Of a DNA stretch of 64,000 bases, positions 11,841-21,986 are shown piece after piece. Source of the DNA: Thinopyrum elongatum (lineage: Eukaryota > Streptophyta > Magnoliopsida > Poales > Poaceae). The stretch covers positions 184,752,942 through 184,816,941 of the forward strand of contig CM022302.1 of assembly GCA_011799875.1 (NCBI GenBank). Direction: 5' to 3'. The notes under the pieces are model-generated. The model was not told the DNA's origin and did no database searches. It saw only the letters and a list, made by a program, of their open reading frames with translations. How positions within the stretch are numbered: the first letter of the stretch is position 1; each line of letters starts with the position of its first letter. Position numbers and translations under genes: made by a program.

Positions 11841-12766
11841 TGTCGGGGTACACAAACAGGGGTGTATGTTTTCCCTGACTTGTGCACGGACAGTAGGCCT
11901 CCAACCCAACAGCACCAAGCTCCCAAAATGAGACCAAGCCAGAGAGATAGCTCTTTGAGGAAACAAAGAGCGGATCAAGAAGACCAAGACAAGCCAAGGG
12001 AACAAGATGTCACTAAGAAAAGACCTCCCTTACCGGGCAGGCGACCTGGTCAGGTCGAGGCCTCACCAAGAACAAGTCCCAAGATTTCCCTGGCAGGCTT
12101 GCCGGGGCCGCCAAGGGCAAATATCCCCGCCAAGATTCCATCGCTCCACTGCACAGCGATGCAAGTCACTTATCAATGTGGTGTCGAGCCCCCAAGTGAT
12201 TAAGTGGCTATCATTTAGCACGTGGCAGCCATTTGGAAGGGAGATTCCCCCCTATATGACACCCGTCCAGAGGCGTGTCATGCAAACAGGTAGAAGATGG
12301 TTAAGCGGCGCGGCAGGCTTGCCGGGCTGCATCCTCAGCGTGATACCTAGCAGTGCATTTAATGCACTTTGTCCTAACTGCCAGAGTTAGGTATGATAGC
12401 ACTGTTGGCTATCTAATCAGTAGATAATGACTGATTTGCCACTGTGGTAACCCCTTAGCCTATAAAAGGAGGGCCATGGCAACCTAAAAAAGGATTCGGA
12501 CCCTTGTGTACTCATACGTGCGTAACTGCTCTCCCCGAGGCGACCTTGCCAGGCTTGAGTGCCGCGTGACCACCATGGTCCACCCTTCAATCCACCAAAG
12601 CAGGAGTAGGGTTTTACGCTTCTCAGCGGCCCGAACCTGGGTAAAAACCACCAGCGTCACCACTGTCGTGTTGTTCCATGGCTTCCGCTCTTTGTGCTAC
12701 GTGATCTCCCCCCTTCCAAACCACAAGGGCTGATGGCCCCATAAGTGATCGTGTTCCACCACGATA
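11841..12766 (+). repeat. Element A 3' LTR
   Basis: 926 bp, TGTCGGGG to CACGATA (terminal CA changed to TA). Preceded by the polypurine tract GGCCCGGGGGTTTC. TATA box at 12471-12477; leader motif at about 12600-12648. Followed by the duplicated GCCCT. Confidence 0.85.
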
Positions 12767-12771
12767 GCCCT

Positions 12772-14200
12772 CGAAGCAAAGTACTACTATGCATGCCCCT
12801 AGGGGGGATAGATTGGTAGGAAAAGACCATCACTCGTCCATGACCGCCACTCATAAGAAAGACAATCAATAATAAATCATGCTCCAACTTCTTAGCATGA
12901 CTAGAGACTATACATGCATGCTTCGGGAATAACAAACCTTAACACCAATATTCTTACTAAACCACAATCATTCACTAGTGCCTCCCGCATATTACCATCT
13001 TAATATCGCAAAACTATTGCAATGAATCAAACTTATCATATACACTACATGAAAGTTTTTATTATATCCCTCTTGAATACCTATCATATTAGGACCAATT
13101 TCATAACCCGTGCATATTGCCATTACTATTTATTAGACTCTCAAAATGATATAAGTGAAGCATGAGAGTGCAACTATTTCTTTAAAATATAACCACTGTT
13201 GTGCCCTAAAAGATATAAGTGAAACACTAGAGCAACTGCTTAGCTCAAAAGATATAAGTGAAGCACATAGAGTATTCTAACAAATCACAAATAAGTGTGT
13301 GCCCCTCTCAAAAGGTGTGTCCAGTAAAAGTTGATTATGGCAAAACAAAAAAGAAAACAAAATAAAGACCACTATAATACACGACACTCCAAGCAAAACT
13401 CATATCATTTGATGAATAAATATATAGCTCAAAGTAAATTACCGATGGTCTGTAGACGAAAGAGGGGATGCAATCCGGGGCATCCCAAGCTTAGACACTA
13501 GGGTCTTCCTTGAATATTACCATGGGGTGCCTTGGGCATCCCCAAGATTAGGGTCTTGCCGCTCCTTATTCCTTCATCCATCGTGGTCTCACTCAAAACT
13601 TGAAAACTTCAGCACACAAAACTCAACAGAACCCTCGTGAGATCCGTTAATATAACAAGCAAATCATAAACTTTAGGTACTGTTATGAACCCATTCATAT
13701 TTTATTATTGCATAATACCTACTGTATTCTAAGTTCCCCATGACTTATACCCCCAGATATAATCCATAGATTCATCAAAACAAGCAAACTATGCAATGAA
13801 AACGGAATATGTTAAAAACAGAATAGTCTGTAATTATCTAACAATGACCATACTTCTATAATTCCAAAAATTCTAAAAACCATGGGAAACATGGAAAATT
13901 TGTATATCAATAATGTGTAAAAATCAGAATTTTATCACGTTCCAGTGAATTTTAAAAATTCATGTACTGGGTGCAAAAGTATCTGGTTTTTCATAGAATC
14001 AAATGAACTATTAACCAAATCATCCCAAAGGCTTTAATTTGCACAAACATTAATTAAAACATAAAACACAATTATAACAGTAGCATAATTGTGTGAACAT
14101 TCAAAAATAGAAAACAAAACAAGAAAAATAAGATAACTATTGGGTTGCCTCCCAACAAGCACTATTGTTTTACGCCCCTAGCTAGGCATAATGCAAAGTT
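12772..14200 (-). other. Athila-type 3' non-coding internal region, proximal part
   Basis: AT-rich, non-coding continuation of 5263. Near 14140-14165 it contains GGGTTGCCTCCCAACAAGC, a sequence I associate with the gag-pro/3' junction of Sabrina-like elements. No ORF with coding character. Confidence 0.6.
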
Positions 14201-14812
14201 TCAAGTATTGTCATCTTTAGTTTTCATTCCATAAGTGGCCCTCATAATTGATTCATATGGTGGTTTAATTCTTTTTCTAGGGAAGTGTTCCATTCCTTTC
14301 TTTAATGGAAATTGGAACCTTATGTTTCCTTCTTTCATATCAATAATAGCACCTATGGTACGTAGGAAAGGCCTACTAAGTATTATATGACAAGACAGAT
14401 TACAATCAATATCAAGAATAATGAAATCAACGGGCACATAATTTCTATTATCAAGAATAAGTACATCATTTACTCTATCCAAAGGTTTCTTAATAGTTGA
14501 ATCCGCTAAGTGCAAATTAATGGAACATTCATCCATATCAGAATGGCCTAGTACATCACATAAAGATTTTGGTATAGTGGAAACGTTAGCACTCAAATCA
14601 CATAAAGCATTACATTCATAATCTTTATTCTTTACTTTAATATTAGGTTCCCATTCATCATATAATTTCCTAGGTATTGAAACTTCCAACTCTAGTTTTT
14701 CTTCAAAAGCTTTCATCATAGCTTCTACAATATATTTAGTAAAAGCTTTATTTTGTTCATAAGCATTGGGTGAATTCATCATGGATTGGAACAAGGAAAT
14801 ACATTCAATCAA
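14201..14812 (-). pseudogene. Athila-type retropepsin-like protease remnant
   Basis: A 203-residue frame with a retropepsin-like segment. ALCDLSANVSTIPKSL occupies the position of the family's catalytic DLGAS-type loop, with Gly and Ser replaced. It is followed by hydrophobic VDFIILDID. The frame is offset by one from the upstream gag frame, so a frameshift lies between 14901 and 14812. No RT follows. Confidence 0.6.
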
Positions 14813-14900
14813 AGAACAACTATCATAATGAAATTACTTGTAATCCAAAGTAGTGGGCACATCGCTATTTAAAGTCTTGACCTCTCCAAACCCACTTTTA

Positions 14901-15346
14901 TCATTTTTTATCATTAAGATCATCACCCTCCGAACAATTGGGATGCCTTCTAGCTAAAATGGACTCATATCCAGTCCCTTTTTCATCAAGTTTTATGTTA
15001 TTAAACAAATATTCAATAGGTGAGACACCAATCATTTTAATATCTTCATCATGATTACGATAAAAACCAGGCAGAATAGCTTTTTCTAAGAATTCTCGCT
15101 TAGCTCTCAACCTAGTGGTTCTTTATTTACTTTCATTAATTGAAATTTGGATAGATTTAATGGACTCATTAATAACATGCTTGGGTGTCATAATTTTAGA
15201 TTTAAGAGTTTCCACATCATGAGCAATTCTACCCATGTTCCTAGCCCTATCATCAACTTTATTCAATTTTCCTTCTACCATGGCATTAAAAATCATTTGA
15301 GAACTAATGAATTCTTTAATATTGTACTCAAGATCAGTGGGTATCC

Positions 15347-15377
<31 letters not shown>

Positions 15378-16307
15378 AGAATTACCATAGGAATTACTGT
15401 AATTATTAGAGGAATTTCTGGGAAATGGTCTAGGATTGAAATCACCCATATAAGCATTGTTGTTGAAATTATTTCTAGAGACAAAATTCACATCAATGGC
15501 ATCATTATTTTGCTCAATCAAAGTAGATAATGGCACATCATTAGGATCAACATGAGCGTTCTTACTAGCAACCATTTTCATAAGAGCGTCCATTTTATCA
15601 CTGAAAGTATTAATTTCTTCGACATAATTTGCCTTCTTACTAGTTGGAGCTCGTTTGGTATGCCATTGAGAGTAATTTGCCATAATATTACCAAGGAGTT
15701 TTGTAGCTTATCCCAATGTGATTTCCATAAAGGTACCACCTGCAGCAGAGTCTAGAAGATTTCTAGAAACAAAGTTTAGTCCTGCATAGAAATTTTCTAT
15801 AATCATCCATAAACTAAAGCCATGAGTGGGACAATTTCTTATCATTAATTTCATTCTCACCCAAGATTGTGCAACATGTTCATGCCCAAGTTGCTTAAAA
15901 TTCGTAATTAAAATTTCTAAGATAAGTAATCTTAGTGGGAAGAAAATACTTGGCAATAAAATCATCCTTACACTATCCCAAGAATCAATACTATTTTGAG
16001 GCAAGGATGAAAACCAAGTTTTAGCACGGTCTTGTAGTGAGAACGGAAATAATATCAATTTGACAATATCATTATCCACATATTTTTTCTTTTGCATATC
16101 ACATAATTCAACGAAATAATTAAGATGGAATGCAACATCTTCATTAGGACTACCAGAAAATTGTTCTTTCATAACAAGATTTAGCAAAGCAGCATTTATA
16201 TCACATGACTCCGCACTAGTGGTGGGTGGGGAAATTGGAGTACTAATAAAACCATTATTATTATTATTATTGGAAAAGTCACACAACTTGGTGTTTTTTT
16301 GAGACAT
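14901..16307 (-). pseudogene. Athila-type gag remnant
   Basis: One minus-strand frame from ATG 16307, interrupted by stops at 15710-15708, 15125-15123 and 14903-14901. The first part (about residues 45-130) looks like the retrotransposon gag core: NEDVAFHLNYFVELC, LFPFSLQDRAKTWFSSLP, IDSWDSV. The later part is Asn-rich, with runs encoded by ATT/TTA repeats at 15347-15376 and 16254-16271. I see no CCHC knuckle. The gag would package element RNA; this copy is non-functional. Confidence 0.65.
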
Positions 16308-16460
16308 AGCGACAAAGCAGGCAAACTAGCAAACAAAAATATTTTTTTGTTTTTGTAAAAAAATAGAAGTGGGGGAGATGAAAACGAGAGGCAAAGGCAA
16401 AAAAAAGAACAAGTAGATGATAGTTTGTGTGAAGGTACTTGATACGTTTTGGTGATGTCT

Positions 16461-16477
16461 CCCCGGCAACGGTGCCA
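16461..16477 (-). other. Primer binding site, tRNA-Asp type
   Basis: The plus strand reads CCCCGGCAACGGTGCCA, matching the tRNA-Asp 3' end except one base. It starts 11 bases from the LTR end at 16489. Confidence 0.75.
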
Positions 16478-16488
16478 GAAATTCTTCC

Positions 16489-17976
16489 TACTACGTGTGA
16501 GCTGCTGTGGGATTTCCTCGAAGAGGAGAGGATGATGCATTACAATAGAGATAAGTATTTCCCTCAGTTAAGAACCAACGTTATCAATCCAGAAGGAGAA
16601 CCACACAGAACCTCGTGAACAGCACCTGCACACACAAAAGCAAATACTTGCACCCAACGCAAACAAGAGGGTTGTCAATCCCCTTGGCGGTTACTTGCAA
16701 GGATTAAATCTTGTAGTGGTAAACAATAAAGTATACTGCAAAACAAAATAAAATAAATAAAATTGCAGCAAAGTATTTTTGTGTTTTATATATGATAAAA
16801 GTAGACTCGGGGGGCCATAGTTTTCACTCGAGGCTTCTCTCTCGAACACATAGCGTACGATGGGTAACCAAATTACCGTTGGGCAATTGGTAGAAAAGCG
16901 CATAGTTATGATGATATTCAAGGCAATGATCATGTGTATAGGCATCACGCCCGAGACAAGTAGACCGACTCCTACCAGCATCTACTACTATTACTCCACC
17001 CATCGACCGCTATCCAGCATGCATCTAGGGTATTAAGTTAATAAAAATAGAGTAACGCCTTAAGCAAGATGACATAATGTAGACAAAGTAAACTCAACTA
17101 ATATGAATAAACCCCATTGTTTTATCCTTAATGGCAAAAATACAAATATGTGTCTATTCCCTTTCTGTTATTGGGATAAAGCACTACAAGATTGAACCCA
17201 TCACAAAGCACCTCTCCCGTTGAAGATAAATCAATCTAGTTGGCCAAACCAAACGTATAGATCGGAGAGAAATATAAAGCTATAGCAATCATGCATAATA
17301 AAGTTCAGAAAATACTCCATTAATATTCATAAATACTCATATCATAAACCCACAATTAATCAGATCCCAACAAACACACCGCAAAAGAAGATTACATCGG
17401 ATAGAACTCCAAGAAGATCAAGGAGAACATGGTATTGAAGATCAAAGAGAGAGAAGAAGCCATCTAGCTACTAGCTATGGACCCCTAGGTCTATGGTAAA
17501 CTACTCACGCATCATCGGTAGGGCAGCAAGGATGATGAGTACCAGAAAAGGGCTCTAGATGGGACCGCGAAAGAACATAAGCTTGCGATGACAGAAAAAG
17601 TGTTTCGGGTGGCTCTCTGGTATATTGGAAATACTTGGGAATTTATAGAGACAGAATTAGGTCAAGAGGTGCCACGAGGGGCCCACAAGCCTGGGGGCGT
17701 GCCTAGCGAGCTTGTCACTCCCTCATGGCTCTTTTGGTCTTGTTCTGAACCTTCGTGGGTCCCTTCTGGTCCAGAAAAAATTAATTCGAAGATATTTCTC
17801 TGTTTGATATTGATTTTCTGAAAAGCAAAAAACAACAACTCGCACTGGGCACTAGGTTAATAGGTTAGTCCCAAAAAATGATATAAAGTTGCATATTTTT
17901 GCATATAAAATATCCAAGATAGGTACTATAATAGCATGGAACAATAAAAAAATATAGATACATTGGAGACGTATCA
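16489..17976 (-). repeat. Athila-type 5' LTR
   Basis: 1488 bp on the minus strand, TGATACGTCTCC (17976) to AGTAGTA (16489; CA changed to TA). Homologous along its length to 2652-4174 with many substitutions and small indels. The flanking sequence to the right is the copia LTR end. Confidence 0.75.
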
Positions 17977-18052
17977 GCTTCTAATTATGAGGACAAGAGG
18001 ATTAGTCTAGCTCTAATTAGTCAACTCGGACCAACTAGAACTAGAACTAGAA

Positions 18053-19044
18053 TGTCGGTGTACTAGAATAGGGGTACCCTAGTACCCCGTACTTGTGCAC
18101 GAGCAGTAGTAGCATCCCGCGGCCAGGCTTGCGGGAGGACAGCCAGAGAGAAGCTCAAGATTATTAAGCCATTCAAGAACAAAGTATACAAAGCAAGAGT
18201 TAAGGCCCCGGCAAGAGGAGCTTGCCGGGAGGGACAGCTGAGGCCCAGCCTGGGCATTGCTGAAGCAGAGTACTTGCCGCGGCAAGGTACTTGCCCCGGC
18301 AAGGTATTGGCTGCGGCAAGATAGCGGCTGCGGCAAGGTACTTGCCCCGGCAAGTTACCTTGCGCGGCAAACTATGGGTTGCGGCAAGCTGTCAGGTGCG
18401 GCAAGGTCTTGCCGCGGCAAGCGTTACTGTACCACTGTGCTACTGTGCTGCTCCGGTGCCTCTGCCAGCGTGGCGCTCTAGGTCCTTCCAAGCGTGCATG
18501 GCAGGGCACTGTGTAGACGGCGGTGCACTGTAGCTAGCGGTGCAGGAGCAGGTGGGATAGGCTTTTCCCACGTCCAAGACGTCCGGGTACATGTATGTGG
18601 ACAGCAAAGGCATGGGCATTTAATGCCCTTGTCCCCTGCCGTCAGTGGTAGGTAGGACATGTCATCCTGGTAATAGTGGCCTTACTGTAGCAACTTTCCA
18701 CCTCTACCTTTACTGTTTGCCACCTGTTGGTGACCCCTTTGTGCGTATAAAAGGAGGCCCATAGGCAACGTGAAAAGGAGAGGAACTGGGAGATGGAGAA
18801 CTCCAGTATTGTACGCAGCTACTCGGTACTGTAGCGCTCCTGGAGCTAGAACAATCATACAGATAATAAACCAAAAAGCAGGAGTAGGGTTTTACGCATC
18901 CGTGCGGCCCGAACCTGGGTAAATCTCTCTCGTGCACTGTCGTGTTCTTCGTTAGATTTGCTCTTCGTGCGACCGTCTCTCCCTGCCGAACGTAAAGGGG
19001 TCCTTCCCTGGGTCCCATAGGTGATCGCGGATTCGTCCCCGACA
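18053..19044 (+). repeat. Element B 5' LTR
   Basis: 992 bp, TGTCGGTG to CCCCGACA. TATA box TATAAAA at 18746-18752; leader motif GCAGGAGTAGGGTTTTACGC to CCTGGGTAAA at 18879-18923. U3 carries a GCGGCAAG-rich array (18262-18425). Confidence 0.9.
18262..18425. repeat. GCGGCAAG array in U3 of element B 5' LTR
   Basis: Roughly nine copies of a GCGGCAAG/CCGGCAAG core, several within the palindrome CTTGCCGCGGCAAG, upstream of the TATA box. The 3' LTR has one more unit (31162-31340). A regulatory role is inferred from position only. Confidence 0.7.
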
Positions 19045-19048
19045 TCTT

Positions 19049-19065
19049 TGGCGCGCCAGGTAGGC
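19049..19065 (+). other. Element B primer binding site
   Basis: TGGCGCGCCAGGTAGG lies four bases after the LTR. Its complement ends in CCA as a tRNA 3' end should. The same site occurs in C, with one-base variants in A (TGGCGTGCC) and D (TGGCGCACC). I do not assign the tRNA. Confidence 0.65.
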
Positions 19066-19130
19066 GGCAGGAGGTTGTGTGAACCTAATCTAGCGATTTG
19101 CGCGTTAGTTTTTGGGCCATCCTCCGTCTT

Positions 19131-21986
19131 ATGGCTCCAAAAAAGAAGACTTCAGCCATCGGTGCGTCTACGTCCAACCTGCCTGCTCCCATGCAGGAGG
19201 GTGCCGACGTGATTGCGGCTGCTGGGGGGACTGGAGAGCGAGAGCTCCTATTACCTCCACCTGTCCAAAACCGGGCCAGCAACGCCAATCTTGGCGCTGC
19301 TGGGTCTGGGAACGCAGCGCTGCTCGCTGCTGCTGGCCCTGCAAGCTCCAGAAATGGTGCTGCGCGTTCTGGAACGCCTGCGCCGGTTCAGACGCCGTGG
19401 CCTTCGCAAGAAGCCCGTGACAGGCAGCGTCCTGACGCCCCAGGTGCCAGGCGCTCCCTGGATAATGAACTTGCGCATCGATCTCGAGATGCGCGGGGTC
19501 ACCATACGCAACAACACGTTGGCGGGGTCGAGGTGCGGTCGCCTGGGCGTGGAGATGCTCCTTCTAACACTGTTAGGAGTAAGAGCATCCCACAGTCCTC
19601 ACGCCACTCGATACCTCCCTCACCAGCAGAAGCGTTGGCGCGTGCGCAGCTACTCCTGAACTTCCCTCCACCAGCAGATAAGCTTGACGAGTGGAGGGCA
19701 ACCATTCAGAGCCTTCTCAGCTTCGCTGATGCCGACACGGTGCGCGCGGCCGACAAGAGAACTGGTGACAATGCTGTCACCAACAAGAACGGCGAGGGGG
19801 CAACAACCGTACACTCCCCACCCAGACGGCCTCGGTCGTCGACACGTCAAAACGATGCCCGTGGCGATGATTCCACGGCGTCGTCTGACCCGCGAGCTCG
19901 TCGTGACCAGCACCTCGTTCTTCAGGAACGCAGAGGAGAAGATGCTCGTACCACTATCGAGGGAAGGAGAGAAGCGCATCGTCAGTCCGACAGACGCGCA
20001 GGGCCCGCTGTTGACATGCATGCGCCAGGGGATCCTGGCGACTTGCCGTACGCGGTAAGTTGTCCAGCGTTCACCCGTGAGCTGCGGCAGGTCCAGTGGC
20101 CCAATCGCAAGGCTTTCAAGCCTGACGTGCTGGAGAAGTATGATGGCAAGACACACCCGTCGGAGTTCCTCAGCATTTACACCATTGCGGTGCAAGCTGC
20201 CGGGGGACGAGACGACAAGATTCTTGCTAACTACTTCCCGCTCGTGTTAAAGCGCAACGTTGTCTCATGGCTCATGCACTTGCCGGAGAACTCCATTTCT
20301 TCATGGGCGGACCTGTGCCATCAGTTTGTTGGTGCCTTTACTGGCGGTCATCAACCTCATGGCCAGGAGAGTGATCTTCATCTCATCCCCCAGAAGGAAG
20401 GAGAGCCCCTGCGCAAATACATTCAAAGGTTCAGCCGCGTACAGTACAACATCCCAGATGTTCACCCCGCTGCGGTTATTAGCGCGTTCCATCAGAACGT
20501 GCGTAACCGCAAGATGCGGGAGGAAATGGCGATGACCAAGGTCAGAGACATTGGCCAGCTATATGCTCTCGCCGACAAGTGTGCGTGCGCTGAAGAGGGA
20601 AGGAAACTTCCCGGTGAAGGTGTTGGCGCAGGGGGGAGCTCTGACAGCGAAGGTACCGCCCCGGCAAAGAAGGGCCGGCGGCGGAACAACAGGAAGAAAA
20701 AGGGCAAAGCTGTGCTTGCCGTCGAGCAGTCCAGCGGCAACGGCAGCGCCGACAAGGCCAAAGTCGAGGGCTCCGGCAAGGAGATTGCCGCGTGCGCCAA
20801 CTGTCAGGCCTTGGCGACTGCCGACAAGCAGGACGGCTCCGACAAGAAATATTGCAAGATCCACCGCACCAAGGGACACGATCTCCAGAACTGTCAACGA
20901 GTCGAGCAGCTTGTCGAACAGCAGAAAGCTGAGTATGAGAGGCGCGACAAGGAGAAGGCCCCAGAAGGTGCTGGCGGGTCCGGCAAGAAGCGCACTGCCC
21001 GAGGGGGGCGTCGCGGCAAGGCCAAACAGCAGCAGAGAGACAGGCCTCCTCGTGGCCGCGACAAAGATGATGATGATGAAGAATCCAGTGAGCACGAATT
21101 TCAGAAAGCCGTAGAAGTCTTGTGTGTTGACGGTGGTGCTTCGTTGCATTCTTCTCACCGCCAACTTAAACAGTGGGCGCGAGAGATCAATGCGGCGGAA
21201 CCATCTGTTGACGCCAGAAAGCTTCTGAAGTGGTCCGACACGCCTATCGTCTTTGACATTGAGGACCACCCTGACCGCACAACGGCGGTCGGGTGCTTGC
21301 CGATGTTGGTTTCACCAACGATCCGCAACCTCAAGGTCACGAAGATGTTAGTTGACGGTGGGGCCGGCTTGAATCTGATTTCGCCCGCTGTGCTCCGGAA
21401 ACTTCAAATCTCTGACGGCGAGCTTGAGGAAACTGGTACTTTCCAAGGAGTCAATCCAGGAAGGAGCAAGCCGAAAGGGAAGATCACGCTGCCAGTGACA
21501 TTTGGCGGCGAGCTGAACTACCGGACCGAGAAGGTCACCTTTGATGTTGCCGATATTCCATTGCCTTATAATGGGATACTTGGCCGTCCAGCGCTCGCCA
21601 AGTTCATGGCAGCCTCTCATTATGCCTACAACGTGTTGAAGATGCCAGGTCCAGTAGGTGTTATCACAGTTCCCTGCGATAAGAAGGATGCGCTTATTTG
21701 CGCCGACAAGATTTACCGGGAAGCAGCTGCCGCAACTGCCACCAAGGCACTTGCTGCTGAAGCTCTCGGGCGGGAGAACAAGAGGAAGTCCGGCAAGAGC
21801 TCCTGTGCCCACTCCGGCAAGCGCACCTCTTTGGAGTGCTGCGCTACCGTCGAGGACGCACCAGAGAGCTCCACCGGCAAGTGTAAGAAGAACAAAGCCG
21901 CTCCGCCGGCGACAAAGAAGGTGCCCGCCAAGGAGGATGGCACTGGTGGTTCCTTCACCATTAGTGCCACACTTGACAACAAATAG
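19131..21986 (+). CDS. Element B gag-protease polyprotein
   Basis: 951 codons from ATG 19131, chosen because element C has the equivalent ATG (40919) followed by PPKKK; the frame is open upstream to 19098 without an ATG. Residues 1-300 are low-complexity Ala/Arg-rich. About 310-470 is the gag core (RELRQVQWPN, KYDGKTHPSEFL, SWADLCHQFVGAF). Basic stretches and a Cys/His segment (YCKIHRTKGHDLQNC) lie near 573. The aspartic protease with LVDGGAGLNLI follows near 740. It ends in DNK-TAG; the same frame continues as pol, and the amber at 21984-21986 is conserved in element C. Gag forms the particle and protease processes it. The frame is uninterrupted. Confidence 0.85.
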   Translation: MAPKKKTSAIGASTSNLPAPMQEGADVIAAAGGTGERELLLPPPVQNRASNANLGAAGSGNAALLAAAGPASSRNGAARSGTPAPVQTPWPSQEARDRQRPDAPGARRSLDNELAHRSRDARGHHTQQHVGGVEVRSPGRGDAPSNTVRSKSIPQSSRHSIPPSPAEALARAQLLLNFPPPADKLDEWRATIQSLLSFADADTVRAADKRTGDNAVTNKNGEGATTVHSPPRRPRSSTRQNDARGDDSTASSDPRARRDQHLVLQERRGEDARTTIEGRREAHRQSDRRAGPAVDMHAPGDPGDLPYAVSCPAFTRELRQVQWPNRKAFKPDVLEKYDGKTHPSEFLSIYTIAVQAAGGRDDKILANYFPLVLKRNVVSWLMHLPENSISSWADLCHQFVGAFTGGHQPHGQESDLHLIPQKEGEPLRKYIQRFSRVQYNIPDVHPAAVISAFHQNVRNRKMREEMAMTKVRDIGQLYALADKCACAEEGRKLPGEGVGAGGSSDSEGTAPAKKGRRRNNRKKKGKAVLAVEQSSGNGSADKAKVEGSGKEIAACANCQALATADKQDGSDKKYCKIHRTKGHDLQNCQRVEQLVEQQKAEYERRDKEKAPEGAGGSGKKRTARGGRRGKAKQQQRDRPPRGRDKDDDDEESSEHEFQKAVEVLCVDGGASLHSSHRQLKQWAREINAAEPSVDARKLLKWSDTPIVFDIEDHPDRTTAVGCLPMLVSPTIRNLKVTKMLVDGGAGLNLISPAVLRKLQISDGELEETGTFQGVNPGRSKPKGKITLPVTFGGELNYRTEKVTFDVADIPLPYNGILGRPALAKFMAASHYAYNVLKMPGPVGVITVPCDKKDALICADKIYREAAAATATKALAAEALGRENKRKSGKSSCAHSGKRTSLECCATVEDAPESSTGKCKKNKAAPPATKKVPAKEDGTGGSFTISATLDNK

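Larger units (their letters stand above)
5264..12766 (+). mobile_element. Element A: Tat-type gypsy, lacks gag-pol, retains antisense gene
   Basis: A complete insertion of 7.5 kb flanked by the duplication GCCCT (5259-5263 and 12767-12771). LTRs are 5264-6195 and 11841-12766. The primer site follows at 6199 and a polypurine tract ends at 11840. The internal region is only 5.6 kb and has no recognisable gag, protease, RT, RNase H or integrase in any frame. Its coding content is the antisense gene at 7833-11439. LTRs differ at roughly 40 sites by eye (about 4-5%). LTR ends and leader sequence are clearly related to elements B and C, a plausible source of trans-acting proteins. Confidence 0.85.
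1622..17976 (-). mobile_element. Athila-type gypsy tandem: LTR-internal-LTR-internal, interrupted by element A
   Basis: Read on the minus strand, the order is LTR (17976-16489), primer site, gag and protease remnants, a long non-coding 3' region (14200-12772 continuing at 5258-4175), a polypurine tract, a second LTR (4174-2652), a second primer site, and a second internal leader cut off at 1622 by the CACTA terminus. The primer sites match the 3' end of plant tRNA-Asp, typical of the Athila clade (Sabrina and WHAM in Triticeae; exact family not asserted). No reverse transcriptase or integrase is present, so this is a non-autonomous form. The two LTRs look only about 85% alike by eye, so it is old. 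Confidence 0.7.

Noticed and set aside
17977..18052. Independent short element between the Athila LTR and element B
   Set aside because: It joins 31968 onward seamlessly once B and one TAGAA are removed, so it is the end of the copia LTR.
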